A stretch of DNA of 13,148 nt from Syntrophaceae bacterium UBA3084 (GTDB lineage Bacteria; Desulfobacterota; Syntrophia; Syntrophales; UBA6807). Where the stretch lies: positions 1 through 13,148 of the forward strand of contig DFBI01000011.1 in the NCBI GenBank assembly GCA_002367335.1. The letters are read 5' to 3'. Shown in pieces: positions 1 to 6,793 of the stretch. Made by a program: the position numbers and the translations under genes. The notes beneath the pieces are model-generated. The model saw nothing but the letters and a program-made list of their open reading frames with translations, made no database searches and had not been told where the DNA came from. Positions within the stretch are counted from its first letter, which is position 1. Each line of letters begins with the position of its first letter.

Positions 1-15
1 TAATTAATGAAGTTA

Positions 16-1857
16 TCAACAACCTGACTGTGCGTTGTTTAATCCGAGTTCTGCAAGTTTTTCATTCGTGGGGATTCCGTTCTGGTCCCATCCCCTCAAT
101 GCGTAATATTTGTCGAGCATTCTGTCCAGGTCTTCCTTTGCGCAATATCTCCCTTTTGAGGGTCCGTCCGGGATAGGCTCATGCATTACCCGATAGGAAA
201 GAATGCCGTCCTTCCGGTTTATGCCGCGTCCAACATTGATAAGGCGCTCTAGATTGTAGATCCGCTCTCCGATCTTTTCAAGATCCTTAACATCGAGATT
301 CCATCCGGTTACATAGTTCAGGATTTTTACCATATTCTCACCAATCAATCCTCCAAATTCCCCAAGCCCTTTTTCCACTGTAAAGCGGCACATCACAAGT
401 GAATCAGCTACAGTACAGGAAGCCTGGCTTCTAATTACATATTCCGGCTGAGAGTCAAATCCCGGATCAGGTTGTTGGGGTACGCCATAATTCGGCCTTC
501 CATCATGATGGCTGCCGCCCCTTGTAGAGGTGGAATATGCCAGCGACATTTCTCTCAATCCCCGGGCGGAATGTCCCGCACATTCCAGTCCCTGGACGCT
601 GTAGAGATATTTGTAGGAGTCTTTTCCAAAATTTCCCGACAGTCGTTGAGAACCCATGGCAAGATATTTTCCTATACCTTCTTTTTTAACTGTTTTCTTA
701 ATAAGATTCACCATGCCATTACCATCCGCAAAATTTACCCTGCCCCCAATCTCTGTTTCAGAAACAATCCCTCTTTCCATGCATTCCGCCACGAAGGAAA
801 GAGTAACACCCATGGAAATGGTATCCATTCCCATCAGGTCACAAACGTGATTGCCGTTAAATATGGAAACGATATCGCGATTATCAAGCATTGCTCCCAT
901 CGCGTAGAGGGTTTCATACTCAGGCATTTTGACGCTTTCTCCGGCATATTCTCCTTCGGGAACATGCACCTTTTTCCCGCATGCGACAGGACATCCATGA
1001 CAGGCAATATTTTTCTCCGTGTATTTTTCTTTTATCAGTTCGCCGCTGATGTCCTGGGCATGTTCAAAGGTTTCCCGGGTATTGTTATGCGTGCAGAGTA
1101 TGCCTCTTGAGTTAAGTATATTTATTAAGGAAGGTGTTCCCAGAGAGGTCGTCCCCACCGTATTCTTCTTTAGAACCTGAAATTGCTCCTTCAGGAAATT
1201 CTTGAGTCCATCCATATCGGCAACTTCGGTTTTTTTACTTCCTTTAGCAACAATGGCTTTCAGGTTTTTTGCACCCATTACCGTGCCCATGCCGGCTCTG
1301 CCGGCAGCACCGTATCTTTTTCCTCCGCAAATGATGTTCGCAAAAAGAATGCCGTTTTCACCTGCCGGTCCAATTGAGGCGCATACCGACCCCTTTCCCT
1401 CCTCTTCTTCCAGTGCGGCAATAGTTTCTTCTGTGTCCTTGCCCCAGAAACGAGTTCCGTCTTTAATCTTTCCGCCTTCTTCAGTGATGAGCAAATAAAC
1501 CGGTCCCGGTGATTTCCCTGTGATATATACGGCATCGAACCCTGTTTTCTTCTGGGCGGCGCCGAAATCTCCACCATAGTTGGAATCGGCGAAAAGATTG
1601 GTGTAAGGCGAAATCGTGGCCATGTGTCCCCGGCTCGTCCCCCAGACGGGAGTACCCGTCAAGGGTCCTGTTGTAAAAACAATCGCGTTTTCAGGGGCAA
1701 AGGGATCAACATCAGAGGGAACGTTGTCGTAAATAAGCTTTGCCGCCAGGCCATTTCCTCCCAGAAACATTCCGGCAAATTCTTCATCATAATATTCTTC
1801 TCTCATTTCACCTGTACTTAAATTTATCTTGAGAATTTTGCCGGTATTTCCATACAT
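16..1857 (-). CDS. Tungsten-dependent aldehyde:ferredoxin oxidoreductase (AOR family)
   Basis: A 613-residue cytoplasmic enzyme of the AOR family, which binds a tungsten (or molybdenum) bis-pyranopterin and one [4Fe-4S] cluster and interconverts aldehydes and carboxylic acids with ferredoxin. The four cluster cysteines are visible: C286-x2-C289-x3-C293 (ACHGCPVAC) and C490. The two pterin-binding motifs are D340-LMGMD and D485-SLVMC, nearly the same positions as in Pyrococcus furiosus AOR. The N-terminus (MYGNTGKILKINLSTGE) and the segment GRAGMGTVMGAKNLKAI near residue 187 are also typical. The second pterin motif reads DxxVMC instead of the usual DxxGLC. I chose the ATG at 1857 because it gives the normal family N-terminus and follows AAGAAGGA; an upstream in-frame TTG at 1902 would add 15 atypical residues. 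The gene stands alone, 434 bases downstream of dctM. The exact substrate cannot be read from the sequence. Confidence 0.93.
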   Translation of the reverse strand: MYGNTGKILKINLSTGEMREEYYDEEFAGMFLGGNGLAAKLIYDNVPSDVDPFAPENAIVFTTGPLTGTPVWGTSRGHMATISPYTNLFADSNYGGDFGAAQKKTGFDAVYITGKSPGPVYLLITEEGGKIKDGTRFWGKDTEETIAALEEEEGKGSVCASIGPAGENGILFANIICGGKRYGAAGRAGMGTVMGAKNLKAIVAKGSKKTEVADMDGLKNFLKEQFQVLKKNTVGTTSLGTPSLINILNSRGILCTHNNTRETFEHAQDISGELIKEKYTEKNIACHGCPVACGKKVHVPEGEYAGESVKMPEYETLYAMGAMLDNRDIVSIFNGNHVCDLMGMDTISMGVTLSFVAECMERGIVSETEIGGRVNFADGNGMVNLIKKTVKKEGIGKYLAMGSQRLSGNFGKDSYKYLYSVQGLECAGHSARGLREMSLAYSTSTRGGSHHDGRPNYGVPQQPDPGFDSQPEYVIRSQASCTVADSLVMCRFTVEKGLGEFGGLIGENMVKILNYVTGWNLDVKDLEKIGERIYNLERLINVGRGINRKDGILSYRVMHEPIPDGPSKGRYCAKEDLDRMLDKYYALRGWDQNGIPTNEKLAELGLNNAQSGC

Positions 1858-1939
1858 TGCTTTTTCCTTCTTTGGCTCTTCTTTAACAGTTACAAGGATC
1901 AATCCCCTATAACTTATTGGAATTATTGAACTGTCCCTG

Positions 1940-1964
1940 GGAAATTTCCAAAAGGTGGCGCCAC
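1940..1964. promoter_or_regulatory. Two adjacent 10-bp palindromes upstream of the AOR gene
   Basis: GGAAATTTCC (1940-1949) and GTGGCGCCAC (1955-1964) are each perfect palindromes, separated by five bases. They sit about 80-105 bases upstream of the AOR start codon at 1857. Their position fits a protein-binding site, but no regulator is known, and short perfect palindromes can occur by chance. Confidence 0.3.
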
Positions 1965-2053
1965 AGAATGTGCTGATTATTGTTGACAGGTATGAGCTTA
2001 GTCCATATATTCACAGACATATGAAGAGAGGCCTTTGCATAACTACATTTCCG

Positions 2054-2081
2054 GTCATTGCGAGAAACGAAGTAGAAAATC
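2054..2081. repeat. REP-like dispersed repeat fragment
   Basis: The stretch beginning GTCATTGCGAGAAACGAAG resembles the dispersed GTCATT-GCGAG palindromic repeats common in intergenic DNA of many bacteria. It also shares its layout (GTCATT, GAG, GAAG/GGAG, AATC) with the left arm of the palindromic element at 6617-6685. Here only one half is seen, with no matching inverted arm nearby, so it looks like a decayed copy. Confidence 0.45.
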
Positions 2082-2122
2082 CCCTAACCCGAACAAGCCG
2101 AAACCAAAAAAGATATACTTTT

Positions 2123-2202
2123 ATCACGAAAACACGAAAGTACGAAAAGATGAAGAAGACAATCTGATTTCGCACTTTCTCTTTTCTTTGTGGTTTCGTG
2201 AT
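2123..2202. repeat. Long imperfect inverted repeat
   Basis: The left arm ATCACGAAAACACGAAAG (2123-2140) pairs imperfectly with CTTTGTGGTTTCGTGAT (2186-2202). The pairing can extend inward through AAAGTACGAAA against the complement of TTTCGCACTTT (2169-2179). The spacer is A/G-rich. Such ATCACGAAA-CACGAAAG elements look like a dispersed repeat family. It lies downstream of dctM and could help end or stabilise that transcript. Confidence 0.45.
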
Positions 2203-2291
2203 TAGTTTTTTAATTCTTTTGTCGTTCGATTGAGTTCACGTCGAAGTCTCACGCCAAAGCCAATTTTGCGCGAACTTTACAATTAAGGGAC

Positions 2292-3623
2292 TTAATCAAC
2301 AATGATATTAGGCAACCACATAATAGCGTCTGGAAAAGCAGCGCATATTGCAAGACCTATTATCATCAGTATGACAAATGGAACAATTCCCTTATATACT
2401 TTTTTGATGTCAATCCCTTCAGGATCAACACCCTTTATATAGAAAAGGGCATATCCGAACGGGGGGGTCAGGAATGACGCCTGTAAATTGACCGCCATCA
2501 TGATGACAAACCAGATTGGGTCAAAACCAAGTTGTTTGGCAATAGGAAGAAACAGGGGGAAGCAAATCAAAACGATACCGATCCAATCAATAAACATTCC
2601 CAGAAGAAATACGATAGCCATCATAACCCAGAAAGTTCCCCACTTGCCCAATCCAAGGCCGTTGATGAAATCTGTTACTACATCTCCCCCACCGATGCCA
2701 AGGAAAACACCGGTAAAGCAGGTCGCGCCGCATAAAATGATAATTACCATCGTGTTTGTTTTAGCAGTCTGCATAACTGCTTCGTACAGCCCTCGCCAGG
2801 TAAACTTTCTGTAAGCAACCACCATCAGAAAGGCAAGAAAAGCGCCGACGCCAGCGGCCTCGGTTGGTGTGGCTATTCCGAAGAAAATAGAGCCTAAAAC
2901 ACCCAGTACCAGAATCATAGGAGGAACAAGGGATTTTACGGCCATCCAGGCAATTTGTATGTTCGTTACCTGTCCCCGTTCCTCCTTGCTTATAGGCGGG
3001 CCAAGTTCAGGTTTGGTATAACACCGTATCGCAACATATCCCAGGTAAAGGATGGAAAGGATAAGCCCGGGAAACACCGCGCCGGCAAAAAGTTTCCCTA
3101 CCGACAGAGTTGCCTGGCTTGCCATAACAACAAGCATTATGCTGGGGGGAATTAATATACCGAGCGTCCCCCCGGCGCAGATTGAACCATAAGATAACTC
3201 CTCATCATACCCGTATTTCCTCATCATAGGTATGGCCAGAAGTCCCATGGTGACGACGGATGCCCCAATAATTCCTGTACAGGCAGCAAAAACAGTCGAA
3301 ACCATGATAACTGTCAAGGCAACTCCTCCCCTTATCTGACCCAGAAGATAGCGTAATGTTTTAAAAAGATCCTCGGCAACACCCGACCTGTCTAAAAGCT
3401 GAGCCATAAAGATAAACAGGGGAATGGCAAGAAGAACGTAATTGTCCATGGTGCCCCAGATCCTGTTCATGAACATATAAAATACTGATGGCCCCCAGCC
3501 GATCAATCCGAATATCACAGCGAGTCCACCCAGGACAAATGCAAGAGGGTGACCCATAAACAGTCCTATTAAGAGGCCCGTAAACATAAGAACTGTTAGT
3601 AACTCAGGACTTAGATCTATCAT
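2292..3623 (-). CDS. dctM: TRAP transporter large permease DctM
   Basis: A 443-residue inner-membrane protein of the DctM/IT superfamily, the transport channel of a TRAP system. It moves a carboxylate delivered by the periplasmic binding protein, driven by the sodium or proton gradient. The hydrophobic profile fits about 11-12 membrane spans. Family landmarks include GHPLAFVLGG (24-33), GTLGILIPPSIMLVV (152-166), ATPTEAAGVGA (251-261) and TPPFGYALFYIKGV (386-399); the last is typical of the FcbT3/2-oxoacid branch. The start codon overlaps the dctQ stop by four bases (ATGA at 3620-3623) and follows AAGGGGG, so translation is probably coupled. Length is normal. A run of seven G at 2461-2467 lies inside the gene without breaking the frame. 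Confidence 0.96.
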   Translation of the reverse strand: MIDLSPELLTVLMFTGLLIGLFMGHPLAFVLGGLAVIFGLIGWGPSVFYMFMNRIWGTMDNYVLLAIPLFIFMAQLLDRSGVAEDLFKTLRYLLGQIRGGVALTVIMVSTVFAACTGIIGASVVTMGLLAIPMMRKYGYDEELSYGSICAGGTLGILIPPSIMLVVMASQATLSVGKLFAGAVFPGLILSILYLGYVAIRCYTKPELGPPISKEERGQVTNIQIAWMAVKSLVPPMILVLGVLGSIFFGIATPTEAAGVGAFLAFLMVVAYRKFTWRGLYEAVMQTAKTNTMVIIILCGATCFTGVFLGIGGGDVVTDFINGLGLGKWGTFWVMMAIVFLLGMFIDWIGIVLICFPLFLPIAKQLGFDPIWFVIMMAVNLQASFLTPPFGYALFYIKGVDPEGIDIKKVYKGIVPFVILMIIGLAICAAFPDAIMWLPNIIVD

Positions 3624-4129
3624 AGTTCAACCCCCTTAAGAATATATATCTTTTTGATACATTCCGAAATTCCCTGTAATAACAAGAGGATAAACGATAT
3701 AATTATTACCGTCTTTATAGGATAAACAATAGGTGAGAATACGCTCCAGGTTGTCTCTTTCATTGCCCATGATCTCGCTGCGAAATAATACCCCTGCCAG
3801 ATACATACAATAACGAAAGGGAAGAAAAACAGAACATAACCTATCAAATCGACTATGGCTCTTTTCTTTTTGGAAAGCATCGTTGTAAATATATCTACCG
3901 AAACATGCGCTCCATACAATAGCCCATAACCCGCAACAATCATGAAATGAAGTCCATACAATTGTTTGCATACCTCAAAACTCCATATGGTTGGTGAACC
4001 AACAAATCTACGGAGTATCACTTCTGTAACCGTAAGTAACGTAAGTGGAACTATAACCCAGCCGAAAATTCTCCCCGTCCACTCGTTAACCGTGTCACAA
4101 AATACTGATAATTTCTTTGGAAAATTCAT
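3620..4129 (-). CDS. dctQ: TRAP transporter small permease DctQ
   Basis: A 169-residue inner-membrane protein of the DctQ family, the small membrane subunit that partners DctM. Four hydrophobic spans are visible near residues 20-40, 55-75, 92-112 and 136-153. Family landmarks are TEVILRRFVGSPTIWSFEV (35-53) and GAHVSVDIF (73-81). I chose the ATG at 4129 because it follows the strong ribosome site AGGAGGAGG and gives the usual DctQ N-terminus; an in-frame ATG at 4162 would add 11 arginine-rich residues and lacks such a site. It overlaps dctM by four bases and lies about 170 bases downstream of dctP, behind a stem-loop. Confidence 0.93.
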   Translation of the reverse strand: MNFPKKLSVFCDTVNEWTGRIFGWVIVPLTLLTVTEVILRRFVGSPTIWSFEVCKQLYGLHFMIVAGYGLLYGAHVSVDIFTTMLSKKKRAIVDLIGYVLFFFPFVIVCIWQGYYFAARSWAMKETTWSVFSPIVYPIKTVIIISFILLLLQGISECIKKIYILKGVEL

Positions 4130-4228
4130 AGACGTCCTCCTCCTGCGATATCCATCGCACATATACTAGTATCATAATAAAATCCACAGGAATAAAAAAT
4201 TAAAAAATAACCGCCTTCATGATTTTGT

Positions 4229-4265
4229 GGTAGAGGCTCCCTATTAAGTGCCTGGAACCTCTACC
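4229..4265 (-). promoter_or_regulatory. Intercistronic stem-loop between dctP and dctQ
   Basis: GGTAGAGGCTCC (4229-4240) and GGAACCTCTACC (4254-4265) form a 12-bp stem with one mismatch or wobble pair and a 13-base loop. On the transcript it follows the dctP stop by about 30 bases and precedes dctQ by about 100. No U-run follows directly, although T-rich sequence starts roughly 20 bases further on. It may act as an mRNA 3'-end stabiliser or partial terminator, making binding protein exceed permease. That role is inferred. Confidence 0.6.
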
Positions 4266-4296
4266 GTACTTGCCTTTAACGCAAATTTAAACTCTG

Positions 4297-5391
4297 CTAA
4301 TCAAGATTGGGGTACTCCTTGGGATTAAATCCAAAACTGAATGGAGCTTCCATAGCACGCCATTTTGAGATGCCTTTTCTATACTTTATCTGAGATTTCA
4401 TTGATTTTTTGAAAAGAGGATTGTTTTTAGCTGTTTTCTCGGTATGCTTGTTTGCCAATTTCAGGATCCTGTCCAGAACAGCGTTATCATACCTGTTGAT
4501 CTTAATTCCCTTGTCGATGAATTTCTGGGTATATTCAATGGTGTCAAAATACTGTTTGCAGAAGAACTCTATGGAAGCAGCCTTGGCCGCATATTTGATG
4601 TCCTCTTGTAAATCTTTGTCCAATTTATTCCAGGCTTTCATGTTAATCATCACGCCCATGACGGATGCGGGCTGATGCCATCCCGGAACGGCCCAGTATT
4701 TTGTTACTTCTCCGAAACCCATACCCCAATCGCAGGACGGACTACAGAACTCAGCAGCGTCAATTACGCCCTTTTGCAGTGCCTGATAAATCTCCTGTCC
4801 CGACATAGCTACCTGTGCAGCTCCAAGGTCCTTAAGGAGCTTGCCCTGCGTCTTGCCGGACATTCTTATTTTCATCCCTTTGATGTCTTCAAGTGACTTA
4901 ACCGGCTTATTACTGCGGATCCCGCATTCCATAGGGGTAACGCCTGTCACAAGATACATCATTCCGAACTTCCCGTAAGCCTCTTCGTAGATTGCCTTAC
5001 CACCGCCATTGTAATACCACACGAGGTAGTCCACAGGGGTCAGGCCCATAGGATAAGAACCGAGCGTATCAAACACGGGATCTTTGCCTGCCCAGTAATT
5101 GGGCCAGTCACCGGAAGCCTGAATGGTGCCTTTGCCCACTGCGTCAAAGACTTCGTATGAGGGCATCAATGTTCCGCCGGTAAAAAATTTAATCTGCAGA
5201 CGACCCTTGCAAAGCTGGTTAACAGCTTTAACAAAGGCATAATCTGCCTGGATCAGGTCAATTGAAGGTGGCCACGTGGATGTCATCTTCCACTTGATGA
5301 CCTTCTTTTTTGCAATCGCGGGTGATATTCCCACAATTAAACTAACACCTAACACTAACGCCAGTAACATTAAAAAAACTCTTTTTCTCAT
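4297..5391 (-). CDS. dctP: TRAP transporter substrate-binding protein DctP (TakP/FcbT1-like)
   Basis: A 364-residue periplasmic solute-binding protein of the DctP family that captures a carboxylate for DctQM. The first 27 residues form a Sec signal peptide (MRKRVFLMLLALVLG..., predicted cut after AIA). The mature part opens with KWKMTSTWPP and carries GMKIRMSG, in which R176 should bind the ligand carboxylate. DAAEF (211-215) and PGWHQP (236-241) mark the TakP/FcbT1 subgroup (2-oxoacids, lactate, chlorobenzoate); E214 matches a residue at the ligand/cation site of TakP. The residue after it is F where TakP has W. These features suggest a small mono- or oxo-/hydroxy-carboxylate but do not fix the ligand. 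The ATG follows GGAGAGGTGAA. It lies 125 bases after SDR copy 1 and may share its transcript. Confidence 0.94.
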   Translation of the reverse strand: MRKRVFLMLLALVLGVSLIVGISPAIAKKKVIKWKMTSTWPPSIDLIQADYAFVKAVNQLCKGRLQIKFFTGGTLMPSYEVFDAVGKGTIQASGDWPNYWAGKDPVFDTLGSYPMGLTPVDYLVWYYNGGGKAIYEEAYGKFGMMYLVTGVTPMECGIRSNKPVKSLEDIKGMKIRMSGKTQGKLLKDLGAAQVAMSGQEIYQALQKGVIDAAEFCSPSCDWGMGFGEVTKYWAVPGWHQPASVMGVMINMKAWNKLDKDLQEDIKYAAKAASIEFFCKQYFDTIEYTQKFIDKGIKINRYDNAVLDRILKLANKHTEKTAKNNPLFKKSMKSQIKYRKGISKWRAMEAPFSFGFNPKEYPNLD

Positions 5392-5417
5392 TTCACCTCT
5401 CCTTTCATTTAAGTGTT

Positions 5418-5433
5418 AATGTTTAAAAACATT
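5418..5433. promoter_or_regulatory. Palindrome upstream of dctP
   Basis: AATGTTTAAAAACATT is a 7-bp perfect inverted repeat with a two-base centre. It lies 27-42 bases upstream of the dctP start codon. The position fits an operator for a dimeric regulator or part of a promoter. No regulator gene is in the window. Confidence 0.35.
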
Positions 5434-5516
5434 CCCAAAAAACAAATGCCTGCTTTTCGCGATAAAATAGTCAGGCATACAAACGCCCAAAATCCTGCCA
5501 CGGTAAAAACCAATAC

Positions 5517-6371
5517 TCAATAAGTTTTTACCATCCCACCATCAAACAATAAATCTCCACCCACTAAATACTTACCATGATGTGAAAAACCAAAGACAAA
5601 AAGATTTGCAACTTCAACAGGCGACATCATTTCCTTGACCCTTGATTTGCCAAGCATGACATTTTTAACTACCTCTTCCTGTGATATACCCCTTTGCTCT
5701 GCCTGATCCGGCACCTGTTTCAGTGCGAGTGGCGTCTTGACAAATCCGACACTAACGGTAAATGATCTTATCTTCCCCTCTCCTTCAGCCGCAATAGACT
5801 GGGCAAGCCCGCGCAGGCCGAATTTGGTAATGTTATACACAGGTTTATTTACAGTCGTTATGTGCGCATGTATAGAAGCCATATTTCCAATGGCGCCGAT
5901 TCCATCTTCACTCTTTTTAATGTGAGGAATAACTAATTTTGACAGATAGAACGGAGCCCTTAACATAATCGACTGCATAAGGTCGTACATCTTCATGGGA
6001 AAGTTCTCCACAGAATCAATATGCTGCAATCCTGCTATGTTTGCAAGAAATTTAATATTACCCATCCCGGCAGCTTCCTCAACACAATTTTGAATTTGCT
6101 CATCGTCGGTTAAATCGGTTTTTATAAAAAATGCCTCCCCTCCCCCTTTTTTTATAATTTCTACAGTTTTTGCGCCACCTCCTTCATCTACGTCGACACA
6201 GGCCACCTTAAGGTTATTAGCTGCAATGGCAATAGCAGTAGCCCTTCCAATACCGCTGGCAGCTCCCGTAACGATACAAACGTTTTCCGGGTTAAAATAT
6301 TTGTCATCTACAACCAAAATCTCCGATTTATTAAGTACAGGCTCTTGAAGATCAATCTTGCCTTCTACCAT
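5517..6371 (-). CDS. SDR dehydrogenase, D-3-hydroxybutyrate dehydrogenase type (copy 1)
   Basis: A 284-residue NAD(P)-dependent short-chain dehydrogenase. The cofactor motif is TGAASGIG (35-42), D60/D62 at the end of the second strand suggest NAD, and NIAG (111-114) replaces the usual NNAG. The catalytic residues are S166, Y179 and K183 (YNITK). The closest family by motif is D-3-hydroxybutyrate dehydrogenase: GLQH, ASIH and KTPLALKQVPDQAEQRGIS match it. The four residues that hold the substrate carboxylate there (Q94, H144, K152, Q196 in Pseudomonas fragi numbering) appear here as Q116, H168, K176 and Q219. The two substrate-pocket tryptophans look replaced (F210, and M280 after DGG), so the side-chain preference may differ. 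About 28 extra residues precede the nucleotide fold. AGGAGG precedes the ATG. It is nearly identical to the gene at 10864-11718 and lies just upstream of dctP. Confidence 0.85.
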   Translation of the reverse strand: MVEGKIDLQEPVLNKSEILVVDDKYFNPENVCIVTGAASGIGRATAIAIAANNLKVACVDVDEGGGAKTVEIIKKGGGEAFFIKTDLTDDEQIQNCVEEAAGMGNIKFLANIAGLQHIDSVENFPMKMYDLMQSIMLRAPFYLSKLVIPHIKKSEDGIGAIGNMASIHAHITTVNKPVYNITKFGLRGLAQSIAAEGEGKIRSFTVSVGFVKTPLALKQVPDQAEQRGISQEEVVKNVMLGKSRVKEMMSPVEVANLFVFGFSHHGKYLVGGDLLFDGGMVKTY

Positions 6372-6417
6372 GATTCCATCCTCCTGAACTCCCTGAAATA
6401 ATTTTGTTAATTTATTT

Positions 6418-6460
6418 ACCCGGCGTCCATTACTTCCTGATTACCACACATTGCAATAAT
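6418..6460 (-). promoter_or_regulatory. 43-base conserved block upstream of SDR copy 1
   Basis: This block is identical base for base to 11764-11806, while the DNA between it and the SDR start has diverged and the DNA beyond it is unrelated. On the transcript strand it contains CAGGAAGTAATG, a ribosome-site-like stretch plus ATG. That opens a four-codon frame MDAG with its stop at 6416-6418; the same frame upstream reads MCGNQEVMDAG. It could be a promoter/operator, a leader peptide or the relic of an upstream gene's 3' end. Confidence 0.5.
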
Positions 6461-6598
6461 GATGCTTTCGTAAAAAGCTCCGCTATGCCGTTTTACGACA
6501 TTATTGGGAAGGAAATCCAACCCTTTGTTGAAATAGGCACAATTTGCGCAATGTCATATAACAACAACATGTTATGCCACTTTTATCAAAATGATTTC

Positions 6599-6711
6599 CT
6601 TGAAAGTCCACACCGTGTCATTCTGAGGAGCGGAGCGACAAAGAATCTCAGTGATATCAGATTCTTCGTTACCGCTCAGAATGACAAAAAAGTGTTTTTG
6701 TGACTTTCAAG
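6599..6711. repeat. Nested palindromic REP/MITE-like element
   Basis: Three concentric perfect inverted pairs are visible: CTTGAAAGTC (6599-6608) with GACTTTCAAG (6702-6711); GTCATTCTGAG (6617-6627) with CTCAGAATGAC (6675-6685); and AAGAATCT (6641-6648) with AGATTCTT (6659-6666), around a TGATATCA centre. The middle pair is the familiar intergenic GTCATTCTGAG repeat type. The element lies between the cassette and SDR copy 1 and may end the cassette transcript as a hairpin. Confidence 0.75.
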
Positions 6712-6793
6712 TAACTTAAATTTGTAAATGAGTTGTAAGTACTTCATATTACGTGATATTTAGCAAAAAACACAATTTCACTAAAAGCGCAAG

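Larger units (their letters stand above)
1858..2291. other. Intergenic region between dctM and the AOR gene
   Basis: This 434-base stretch has no convincing gene. It holds two short palindromes close to the AOR start (1940-1949 and 1955-1964), a REP-like half-element (2054-2081) and a long imperfect inverted repeat (2123-2202). A 70-codon plus-strand reading frame over 1955-2167 runs through these repeats and is most likely spurious. The AOR promoter should lie here, but I see no clear -35/-10 or -24/-12 pair. Confidence 0.6.
5452..6460. repeat. Direct repeat copy 1 (SDR gene plus both flanks)
   Basis: This block of about 1.0 kb matches 10797-11806 in the same orientation. It includes the whole SDR gene, about 65 bases of 3' flank (starting GCTTTT-CGCGATAAAA) and about 90 bases of 5' flank, ending in a 43-base segment that is identical in both copies. 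Similarity stops on both outer sides. See the paired entry and the findings. Confidence 0.9.
6372..6793. other. Intergenic region upstream of SDR copy 1
   Basis: This 422-base stretch has no convincing gene. It contains the 43-base block shared with SDR copy 2 (6418-6460) and a nested palindrome (6599-6711). The rest is A+T-rich, with no terminator or promoter that I can assign. A 99-codon plus-strand frame over 6404-6703 runs through the repeat and is probably spurious. Confidence 0.6.

Noticed and set aside
472..1110. A 212-codon plus-strand reading frame
   Set aside because: It lies wholly antisense to the AOR gene, whose motifs are intact. Its translation looks like low-quality antisense sequence with no domain signature.
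16..1857. AOR gene as benzoyl-CoA reductase subunit BamB
   Set aside because: Only general AOR-family motifs are visible, and none of the other Bam subunits is nearby.
1955..2167. A 70-codon plus-strand frame in the dctM-AOR gap
   Set aside because: The frame runs through a REP-like element; its VIARNEV stretch is the known translation artefact of such repeats.
2461..2467. Run of seven G inside dctM as a possible frameshift
   Set aside because: The dctM frame continues intact through it, with the conserved TPPFG motif in place, so no frameshift is present.
6404..6703. A 99-codon plus-strand frame upstream of SDR copy 1
   Set aside because: It is built from the shared 43-base block and the nested palindrome, with no independent sign of coding.
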